Of a stretch of DNA of 6,272 nt, positions 1 to 5,012 are shown piece after piece. Both the position numbers and the translations under genes were made by a program. The notes under the pieces were generated by a model. That model was not told where the DNA came from and did not search any database. It saw nothing but the letters and a program-made list of their open reading frames with translations. Source of the stretch: Pyrodictiaceae archaeon (GTDB lineage: Archaea; Thermoproteota; Thermoprotei_A; Sulfolobales; Pyrodictiaceae); NCBI GenBank assembly GCA_027046525.1, contig JALTYD010000025.1:1-6272 (forward strand), read 5' to 3'. Within the stretch, counting starts at the first letter, position 1. The number at the start of each line of letters is the position of its first letter.

Positions 1-877
1 CTATGCTCAGCGCTCTAGCACTTCCTAACAGGTTTTTAACTCGGTTAACAAATTCTATATCCTCTGGATTTACTCTAAATACATCTGTTATGATTTTCCT
101 ACTAATTAATGCATCTGCAACTACTGTTTTTCCTCTACCCAGTAGTAGATTTATACCTGCAGGCTTCTTATCTGTGCACATATTCCCACTTATTGCAATT
201 AATTTTAATTCTTTATTGTAGTTTCTTAATATATACTCTGATGCTTTGTCTGTAGCTATAGTAACCATATTCATACCCATAGCATCTCCTGTTGAGAAGA
301 CAAACCTTAACCATACAAGATTACCAGTAATAAAAGGTTGAATTTCTAACAACTTTCCATGCTTTGTAGTAGACTCTGCTTCCCTCTTAATCGAGTCATA
401 GTGATTCTTGATCCACTCTACAAAGTTAAGTGCATCATTTATACTTGGCGTCCAGAATACAGGTGCTCTTGTCATAGTATCTCTCAACACTTTGGCCCTA
501 GCTCCTCCAGATAGTGTAATGGCTTTTGCCCCTCTGTTAACACTTGCAACTAGTGCTCCCTCGGTAGTAGCCATCGGTACGTAGAAAAGACCTTTTGCAT
601 ACTCTCCTTCTATTTTTAGAGGGCCAACTACTCCTATTGGTATCTGTACAGCACCAATAGGATTCTCTATATTTCTTCCAACGAGTTCTTCAAAATCTAG
701 TATAGTATTACTTATACTTACTAGACTTGTACCTGTTATTTTCTCAAGTGCTAATCGTCTTGCAAGTGCTGCTAAATTAGCATTTCCAAGTATTTTATCG
801 AGCTGGTGTAATTTTATCTCTCCTCTTACAACTCTCTTCACAGTCTCTTCGAGTTTTTTAGAAAGATTATTACTCAT
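1..877 (-). CDS. hmgA: HMG-CoA reductase, class I archaeal type (C-terminus cut by window edge)
   Basis: Reduces HMG-CoA to mevalonate with NAD(P)H, the committed step of archaeal isoprenoid lipid synthesis; cytosolic. Translating the minus strand from the ATG at 877 gives 292 codons with no stop before the left edge. The motifs are unmistakable: ENPIGAVQIPIGVVGPL (residues 71-87), PMATTEGALVAS with the catalytic Glu106, NRG (114-116), RFVFSTGDAMGMNM (191-204, cofactor binding) and SGNMCTDKKPAGIN (230-243) with the catalytic Lys237. Family members are about 400-420 residues, so roughly 110-125 are missing, including the regions that should hold the catalytic Asp and C-terminal His. An in-frame TGA lies 9 bases upstream of the ATG, so this is the first possible ATG; a weak GTGA precedes it. 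It starts 14 bases after the DUF35 gene and is evidently the last visible gene of the same operon. Family assignment is near certain; only the unseen end limits it. Confidence 0.95.
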   Translation of the reverse strand, partial: MSNNLSKKLEETVKRVVRGEIKLHQLDKILGNANLAALARRLALEKITGTSLVSISNTILDFEELVGRNIENPIGAVQIPIGVVGPLKIEGEYAKGLFYVPMATTEGALVASVNRGAKAITLSGGARAKVLRDTMTRAPVFWTPSINDALNFVEWIKNHYDSIKREAESTTKHGKLLEIQPFITGNLVWLRFVFSTGDAMGMNMVTIATDKASEYILRNYNKELKLIAISGNMCTDKKPAGINLLLGRGKTVVADALISRKIITDVFRVNPEDIEFVNRVKNLLGSARALSI

Positions 878-891
878 GGCTAGTCACACAG

Positions 892-1320
892 TTAGCTAGA
901 GGTCTTGCTAACATTGGTTCTTATTGGTCTAAAACTTAGCCCGTATCCTATTACACCGAAATGATCTCCATCTCTTATTCTCCTAAATGTTGCTTCTACT
1001 CTAAGACCTATCTCTAACTCATCTTCTGCAACATCTGTTATAGGTGCTATTACTCTTGTTCCATCATCTAATTTAACAAGTCCTATGACTACTGGAGCTT
1101 TATGTCTAAATTCTTCACCTACTTCGTAGATCACAGTATAGGTTTCAATAATGCCGCTTCTAGGCAATTCTATGTTTTTAAGATCCCTAGAACCGCAATA
1201 AGGACATGCAAGTTTGGGTGGATAGTGATGTTTTCCACATTTTTTGCACTCTTTACCTATAAGTCTGTATCGAGGGATGCGGTGACGCCACACACTAACA
1301 GGACTTAATTTCCAGACCAT
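892..1320 (-). CDS. DUF35 zinc-ribbon/OB-fold protein of the thiolase/HMG-CoA synthase complex
   Basis: A 142-residue protein. An N-terminal rubredoxin-like zinc ribbon carries four cysteines in two CxxC pairs (Cys25/Cys28 in CKKCG and Cys39/Cys42 in CPYCG). It is followed by an OB-fold-like beta-rich domain (about 50-132, including SGIIETYTVIYEVGEEF and APVVIGLVKLDDGTRV). This is the DUF35 (OB_aCoA_assoc) architecture. In a methanogen, the protein from the equivalent locus bridges acetoacetyl-CoA thiolase and HMG-CoA synthase in a channelling complex, so a scaffold or CoA-handling role here is a strong inference. An upstream in-frame GTG at 1329 would add three residues, but it lies inside the ribosome site GGTGAT (1330-1325), which sits four bases before the ATG at 1320; I therefore choose 1320. 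The gene starts five bases after the thiolase stop, so the two are probably translationally coupled. Confidence 0.93.
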   Translation of the reverse strand: MVWKLSPVSVWRHRIPRYRLIGKECKKCGKHHYPPKLACPYCGSRDLKNIELPRSGIIETYTVIYEVGEEFRHKAPVVIGLVKLDDGTRVIAPITDVAEDELEIGLRVEATFRRIRDGDHFGVIGYGLSFRPIRTNVSKTSS

Positions 1321-1324
1321 GTGT

Positions 1325-1330
1325 ATCACC
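1325..1330 (-). promoter_or_regulatory. Shine-Dalgarno site of the DUF35 gene
   Basis: The minus strand reads AAAGGTGATACACATG. GGTGAT is a perfect complement of the archaeal 16S rRNA 3' end (AUCACC) and is four bases from the ATG at 1320. It contains both the thiolase stop TGA and the competing GTG at 1329, so it decides the start in favour of 1320 and suggests termination-reinitiation coupling. Confidence 0.7.
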
Positions 1331-2480
1331 TTTTTCTAATAACTATGCTACTAACACTACTACCTATCCCTGACATGTTTATAACAAGGCCTATTTCTGG
1401 GCTATTACTCTGTAGTCCGGGGAAAGCTCCTCTAAGCTGCATTGCAACTTCTGCAACTTGATAAACTCCTGTAGCACCGATAGGATTCCCTCTAGCTTTC
1501 AAGCCGCCGCTCAAATTTACTTCTGGTTTATCTCCATGTCTAAACCTACCATCCGAGAGTAGGTATGCTGCCCTACCCCTCTCAGCGAGGCCAGCCTCCT
1601 CTAATATTAGTAAACCTGTAATTGTAAATGAATCATGTAACTCAATTACATCAATATCCTGTATTCTGAGATTAGCCTTTTTTAATGCTAAATCTACTGT
1701 TTCTCGTACAGTAGGAAGTGCTGCTAGATCCTCGCGCAGCGTTAGCTCTAATTCATACGCATGATGTACTACTGTGTCTAGAAAGACTTCTGGCTTTTCT
1801 TCTAATTGATGTTCATAATCTTCACCTACTAGCAGGACAGCTGCTGCTCCATCGCCGATAGGGCTTATATCAAATAATGTCAGTGGATCAGCTATTATTT
1901 GGCTTTCCTTAACATTTTCCTTTGTTATAGTCTTCCTTATTTGAGCATACGGATTTTTAGATGCATTATAGTGCATAAGTACAGGCCATTCACTCACTGC
2001 ATCTCTGGATACTTCGTATTTCTTCATATAATAGCGCATAATTAGTGCTGCAATACCAGATAATGTAGCACCGTAGTATGCTTCATATTCATAGTTGAGG
2101 AGCTGAGATAGAGCTGTATGTGTAACATGAGAAGGATAATCAGTCATTTTTTCTACTCCTACAACGAGAACTGATGAAGCTATTTTTGCTTTCAATAATG
2201 TATATGCAATATGTATAGCTGCGCCCCCACTTCCATCACCAGCCTCTACGTGGTATGCTGTTTTTCCTCTTAGACCTATACTGGATGATATATACTGTGC
2301 AAGGTTGTTTTGCTTCTGAAGAACATTACCTAGTGAATTAGATATAATTACAGCATCTGGTTCAATGCCTGCTTCGTTAATAGCTTCTAGAGAGACTTCG
2401 TAAGCTAAGTCTACTATGTCTTTTTTGAAATGTCTTCCGACACGGTTTAGACCGACTCCTCCTATGTAAATTTTGCTCAA
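1326..2480 (-). CDS. Thiolase-family protein (acetoacetyl-CoA thiolase position) lacking the catalytic cysteine
   Basis: A 384-residue, full-length member of the archaeal SCP2-like thiolase family that normally condenses two acetyl-CoA into acetoacetyl-CoA for HMG-CoA synthase. Visible family features are the N-terminal strand with GGVGLNRVGRHF, VGVEKMTDYP (108-117), IGDGAAAVLL (208-217), ELHDSF with His282 (280-285), and GGLKARGNPIGATG (325-338). Two key residues are changed. The motif normally written VEAAC(A/G/S)SGGAA reads VEAGDGSGGAA, putting Asp82 at the nucleophile. The usual GHPxGATG reads GNPIGATG (Asn332). The whole protein contains no cysteine. The frame is intact and the rest is well conserved, so this is not an ordinary decaying gene. 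It lies 7 bases after the HMG-CoA synthase gene and 5 before DUF35. The start is TTG at 2480, with GAGGT nine bases upstream; the nearest ATG (2485) is out of frame and meets a stop after two codons. Fold and family are certain. Thiolase activity is doubtful: a structural subunit or altered chemistry are alternatives. Confidence 0.92.
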   Translation of the reverse strand: MSKIYIGGVGLNRVGRHFKKDIVDLAYEVSLEAINEAGIEPDAVIISNSLGNVLQKQNNLAQYISSSIGLRGKTAYHVEAGDGSGGAAIHIAYTLLKAKIASSVLVVGVEKMTDYPSHVTHTALSQLLNYEYEAYYGATLSGIAALIMRYYMKKYEVSRDAVSEWPVLMHYNASKNPYAQIRKTITKENVKESQIIADPLTLFDISPIGDGAAAVLLVGEDYEHQLEEKPEVFLDTVVHHAYELELTLREDLAALPTVRETVDLALKKANLRIQDIDVIELHDSFTITGLLILEEAGLAERGRAAYLLSDGRFRHGDKPEVNLSGGLKARGNPIGATGVYQVAEVAMQLRGAFPGLQSNSPEIGLVINMSGIGSSVSSIVIRKR

Positions 2481-2487
2481 TCCATGT

Positions 2488-3540
2488 CTACCTCACAATT
2501 TTTATCAATTGACGCATACGTGCATATTCAGAGTAGCTTATAATCTTCTTATTTGAAAGATAATCATCAACTGTAGGTGCTAGCTTCTTTCTTTCCTCAA
2601 GCTTGTCAGTTACTATAAAACTAAATGCATCGCTTCCTGCTCCACTACCGAATGGTGCAACTAGTATTCTATCGCCAGGTTTTGCAACATTTTCAAGAAC
2701 TCGTGCAAATCCTAGTAGAGCACTCCCATTGTAAGTATTCCCTGCATAAGGAGTTACTAAAGAGGGAATTATTTTCTCTCTAGAGAATCCTAGTCTCTTT
2801 CCTACTACCAATGGGAATTTACCATTTGGTTGGTGAAATATAGCATAGTCGAAGTCATTAGGGCTTAATCCCAGTTTTTTCATTAGACCTTCTACTGCTC
2901 CAATAATATGATGGAAATATGCTGGATCTCCTGTAAATCCTTCGCCATGGAAAGGATATGGTACACCTTCTCTTCTCCAAAAATCAGGTGTATCTGTTAT
3001 GAACGTAAATACTCCTTCAAGTATAGCAACGGATTCTGATGAAGGTCCTACAATAAACGCGGCTCCCCCACTCGAGGCTGTTAGTTCTAGTACATCTCCT
3101 GGATTTGCTTGAGCAGTATCTGCGCCAATAACTAAGCCGTAATCTATTTGCCCTGATTCTACGAGTGCAAATGCTGCTCTTAATCCTTCACTAGCTGCTC
3201 TGCACGCAAACTCTAAGTCAGAAGCCATGGTATTAGGGGTTATACCTAATACCTCGGCTACAATGGTTGCCGAAGGTTTTACTGCATAGGGTTTTGACTC
3301 TGTACCAAAAAACACAGCTCCGATACTGTCGGGTTTTATTTTAGCTCTCTGTAATGCATTCATGGCAGCCTCTACGCCAATAGTCACTGCATCTTCATCT
3401 AATCCTCCTACGGCTTTTTCATACATACCTAATGCTTTAGCGAGAAATGGATCTATCCCCCACATTTTAGCAATTTCATCTACAGCAATTCTATATAACG
3501 GTATATATGCTCCCCATCCGACAATTCCTACACTTTTCAT
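2488..3540 (-). CDS. Hydroxymethylglutaryl-CoA synthase, archaeal type
   Basis: Condenses acetyl-CoA with acetoacetyl-CoA to HMG-CoA, upstream of HMG-CoA reductase in the mevalonate pathway; cytosolic. The 350-residue product has the usual length of the archaeal family and the typical start MKSVGIVGWGAYIP. The catalytic triad is complete: Glu81 in FFGTESKPYAV, Cys113 in DLEFACRAASEG and His236 in AIFHQPNGKFP, aligning with Glu79/Cys111/His233 of the Staphylococcus enzyme. Further conserved stretches are SSGGAAFIVG (156-165), TPYAGNTYNGSALLG (263-277) and APFGSGAGSDAFSF (295-308). A GTG at 3549 would add three residues (MIE), but the GTGAT it belongs to looks like the ribosome site for the ATG at 3540, and the protein then begins as family members do. 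It is the first gene of the operon with the thiolase, DUF35 and reductase genes, an arrangement known in archaea. Confidence 0.96.
   Translation of the reverse strand: MKSVGIVGWGAYIPLYRIAVDEIAKMWGIDPFLAKALGMYEKAVGGLDEDAVTIGVEAAMNALQRAKIKPDSIGAVFFGTESKPYAVKPSATIVAEVLGITPNTMASDLEFACRAASEGLRAAFALVESGQIDYGLVIGADTAQANPGDVLELTASSGGAAFIVGPSSESVAILEGVFTFITDTPDFWRREGVPYPFHGEGFTGDPAYFHHIIGAVEGLMKKLGLSPNDFDYAIFHQPNGKFPLVVGKRLGFSREKIIPSLVTPYAGNTYNGSALLGFARVLENVAKPGDRILVAPFGSGAGSDAFSFIVTDKLEERKKLAPTVDDYLSNKKIISYSEYARMRQLIKIVR
2490..2494 (-). promoter_or_regulatory. Shine-Dalgarno site of the thiolase-family gene
   Basis: GAGGT on the minus strand overlaps the HMG-CoA synthase stop codon (TAG, 2490-2488). 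It is nine bases before the TTG at 2480, comparable to the spacing at other genes in the window, but only four bases before a dead-end ATG at 2485 (ATG GAT TGA). This supports the TTG start. Confidence 0.6.
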
Positions 3541-3544
3541 TTCA

Positions 3545-3549
3545 ATCAC
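3545..3549 (-). promoter_or_regulatory. Shine-Dalgarno site of HMG-CoA synthase
   Basis: GTGAT on the minus strand lies four bases before the ATG at 3540, the same motif and spacing as for the DUF35 gene. It includes the alternative GTG start at 3549 and argues for 3540 as the true start. Confidence 0.55.
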
Positions 3550-3554
3550 AGCTC

Positions 3555-3566
3555 ATCGTAGACGAT
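3555..3566. repeat. Perfect short inverted repeat near the mevalonate operon start site
   Basis: ATCGT-AG-ACGAT: five-base arms around a two-base centre. It lies between the TATA-like element and the HMG-CoA synthase start, close to where transcription should begin. The two-base loop is too tight for a stable RNA hairpin, so a protein-binding DNA site is the more natural reading. Arms this short can occur by chance. Confidence 0.35.
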
Positions 3567-3593
3567 TATTCTATATGCAAGTAAGGCGTTATA

Positions 3594-3600
3594 GTTTATA
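3594..3600 (-). promoter_or_regulatory. TATA-like promoter element of the mevalonate operon
   Basis: The minus strand reads ACTATAAACTATAACG, with TATAAAC at 3600-3594. Transcription would start roughly 25 bases downstream, near 3570, leaving about a 30-base leader before the ATG at 3540, enough for the GTGAT ribosome site. The sequence just upstream is T-rich (TTTTTAC) and does not look like a good purine-rich BRE, so the assignment is moderate. Confidence 0.45.
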
Positions 3601-3775
3601 GTAAAAACAGATTTCTCCTTGACAATAGTCGAAAGCATTATTAGGCAATTGTCGAGAAAATATTCTTTCAAGACTACCTTCTGGATACATATATCTTATT
3701 TTCATTGTTCGAAACTTTAGACTAAACAACCCCTAACTACAATAACTACACATGGACTAAGTATTAAGTTGAAGT
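3601..3775. other. Divergent intergenic control region
   Basis: This is most of the 246-base gap between the minus-strand mevalonate operon and the plus-strand gene pair. I see no coding frame or structural RNA. For the plus strand two TATA-like candidates exist: CATATATCTT (about 3688-3697) and CGAAACTTTAGAC (3710-3722), the second with a BRE-like purine-rich lead. Spaced half-sites GACAAT (3621-3626) and ATTGTC (3648-3653) form an inverted repeat, and GTCGA occurs within both (3628-3632, 3651-3655), with a related GTTCGAA at 3707-3713. These could be regulator sites, but none is strong. Confidence 0.35.
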
Positions 3776-3781
3776 GTGATC
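3776..3781 (+). promoter_or_regulatory. Shine-Dalgarno site deciding the start of the secreted protein gene
   Basis: GTGATC perfectly complements the archaeal anti-Shine-Dalgarno sequence and lies five bases before the TTG at 3787. The longer alternative TTG at 3769 has no such motif upstream and would place this site inside the coding region. Confidence 0.55.
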
Positions 3782-3786
3782 AAGAG

Positions 3787-4536
3787 TTGGGAAAAGTTAC
3801 TCAGAAAGGTATACCCCTATTACTGGTACTCGTATTACTAACACTATTTCTGACTCCAATAGTCTATTCACAAAATGCTACTGAAACTAAACCAATAGAC
3901 GAATTTTTAGCCTATATACTAGTACCACTAAATGCTACATTAGAAGATGTTCCTACAAGTTTTAGCTTATTATATAATATCTCGTGCAGAGAGGCTAAAT
4001 CTAGAGTATATATATTCAACTCTTCAGATAATAGTACTTACTTAGTACTAATAAAGGTAGAGGATCTTCCAACTACATATTATCCTACAGATTTATTAAT
4101 TGGATGTATTAAAAGTATAGATAAGATTCCACTAGGTATACAGAGTAAATTAATTAACATGATAACCCTAGAATCATACGGCAAATTATACTACACTATG
4201 CCGACTGCACTAGGTGTAAGTGCGACTGAACTAGACGTAGAGAAAACACGAACGATTACAACCCCCGTCCCAATGCCCGCTTCTCCTACAGTAACGCCTA
4301 CTGTAACTCCCACAGTAACTACTCAAGTAGAATCACTCGAAAACTACACTCAACCTAAGGCAGCAGTAACAACAGTAATAACTACACCAGGTATTGAAAG
4401 TAGAGGTAAAACGATACAGCCAGTAATTGAAAGTAAGCCTCCACCTCTAGGTAAACAATTAATCAAAGCAACTCTAATACTATTAGTGGCGTCTCTTGCT
4501 TCGCTCTCGGTGGTAATTATTTGGAGAAAGATGTAG
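3787..4536 (+). CDS. Secreted, C-terminally membrane-anchored protein with Pro/Thr-rich stalk
   Basis: I do not recognise this 249-residue protein as a named family. A signal peptide is clear: basic MGKVTQKG, hydrophobic IPLLLVLVLLTLFLTP, and likely cleavage after VYS (about residue 28). A globular ectodomain of about 120 residues follows, with two cysteines (67 and 107) that could form a disulfide and several NxS/T glycosylation sequons (NAT, NIS, NSS, NST). Then comes a low-complexity Pro/Thr/Val stalk (about 155-222, with three tandem PTVT units), a membrane helix (about 227-245) and a short basic tail WRKM inside the cell. This is the layout of a surface-exposed sensor or S-layer-associated protein. 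Start: TTG at 3787, five bases after GTGATC; an upstream TTG at 3769 would add six residues (MKCDQE) in front of the signal peptide. The end overlaps the next gene by 16 bases, so the two are probably co-translated and work together. Function unknown. Confidence 0.85.
   Translation: MGKVTQKGIPLLLVLVLLTLFLTPIVYSQNATETKPIDEFLAYILVPLNATLEDVPTSFSLLYNISCREAKSRVYIFNSSDNSTYLVLIKVEDLPTTYYPTDLLIGCIKSIDKIPLGIQSKLINMITLESYGKLYYTMPTALGVSATELDVEKTRTITTPVPMPASPTVTPTVTPTVTTQVESLENYTQPKAAVTTVITTPGIESRGKTIQPVIESKPPPLGKQLIKATLILLVASLASLSVVIIWRKM
4285..4320 (+). repeat. Three tandem 12-base repeats encoding PTVT
   Basis: The three units read CCTACAGTAACG, CCTACTGTAACT and CCCACAGTAACT. They encode PTVT three times (residues 167-178) in the stalk of the secreted protein. 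All differences are synonymous third-position changes, so the repeat is held at the protein level rather than being a fresh DNA duplication. It is probably an extended, possibly O-glycosylated linker. Confidence 0.75.
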
Positions 4537-4961
4537 AAAAAGACCCATTGGTAGAGCTCAGTGGTACAGCCCTAAAAATTTACATGTTATTACTTCGTAG
4601 TAAAAGACCCCTCGGAGTTAGAGAAGTCCAACGTTTAATAGGCCTAAAAAGCCCAAGTACGGCAAGACACCACTTAGAGAGGCTAGTAGAGTTAAATCTT
4701 GCCAAGAAAAATATGAATGGATACACTGCTATAATACCCCGTCGTAGTATTTTTACGACATATATTATAGTGAAGGGCTATATACTTCCTCGAAGCTTAT
4801 CAATCGCTGTTTTCTCACTTACTTCTTTTATACTATACATACTATTACCTGGCAGGGATCTAGTGGCATCTCTCATACTCCTTGCAATAACATGTCTACT
4901 ACTATATAATGCCATTACAGATACTCTCTATATAAGGAGGCTAGTATCGCCGAGAAGATAG
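4521..4961 (+). CDS. Membrane-bound winged-helix DNA-binding protein
   Basis: A 146-residue protein. Residues 12-70 form a winged helix-turn-helix of the MarR/ArsR-like type: LSGTALKIYMLL, then GVREVQRLIGLKSPSTARHH as the helix-turn-helix, HLERLVELNLAKK, and a short wing ending NGYTAI. Two membrane helices follow (about 93-110 SIAVFSLTSFILYILL and 113-131 VASLILLAITCLLLYNAI), then a basic cytosolic tail IRRLVSPRR. The predicted topology puts the DNA-binding domain in the cytoplasm. N-terminal winged helix plus two C-terminal membrane segments resembles the ArnR/ArnR1 one-component regulators of Sulfolobus; I see layout similarity, not proof of orthology. The start is TTG at 4521, with GGTGGT six bases upstream, inside the end of the secreted-protein gene (16-base overlap). 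That overlap suggests the upstream ectodomain protein transmits a signal to this regulator. Targets are unknown; the divergent promoter region beside the pair is a reasonable candidate. Confidence 0.87.
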   Translation: MEKDVEKDPLVELSGTALKIYMLLLRSKRPLGVREVQRLIGLKSPSTARHHLERLVELNLAKKNMNGYTAIIPRRSIFTTYIIVKGYILPRSLSIAVFSLTSFILYILLPGRDLVASLILLAITCLLLYNAITDTLYIRRLVSPRR

Positions 4962-4976
4962 TGGATCTATTTAGCA

Positions 4977-5012
4977 CTCTATGACTCTTATAGAGATCTA
5001 TATTTCTTGTTT
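4977..5012 (+). terminator. Possible terminator in the convergent spacer
   Basis: CTCTAT (4977-4982) and ATAGAG (4990-4995) form a six-base-pair hairpin with a seven-base loop, followed by a T-rich stretch (TCTATATTTCTTGTTT, ending at about 5012). It lies just after the stop of the winged-helix gene, where plus-strand transcription should end against the converging DUF58 gene. The stem is AT-rich and weak; in archaea the T-rich tract may matter more than the hairpin. Confidence 0.35.

Noticed and set aside
3..221. Open plus-strand frame of 72 codons
   Set aside because: It lies antisense to the clearly recognisable HMG-CoA reductase (CTDKKPAGIN region) and has no ribosome site or family likeness.
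1102..1308. Open plus-strand frame of 68 codons
   Set aside because: It is entirely antisense to the DUF35 zinc-ribbon gene, whose four cysteines and OB-fold are convincing.
3551..3562. C/D box sRNA in the HMG-CoA synthase leader (ACGATGAG resembles box C)
   Set aside because: The box C match is imperfect and there is no correctly placed D box or internal C'/D' pair; the stretch is better explained as leader sequence.
3362..3601. Open plus-strand frame of 79 codons
   Set aside because: It is mostly antisense to the HMG-CoA synthase N-terminus and then runs through that operon's promoter region; nothing in it resembles a protein family.
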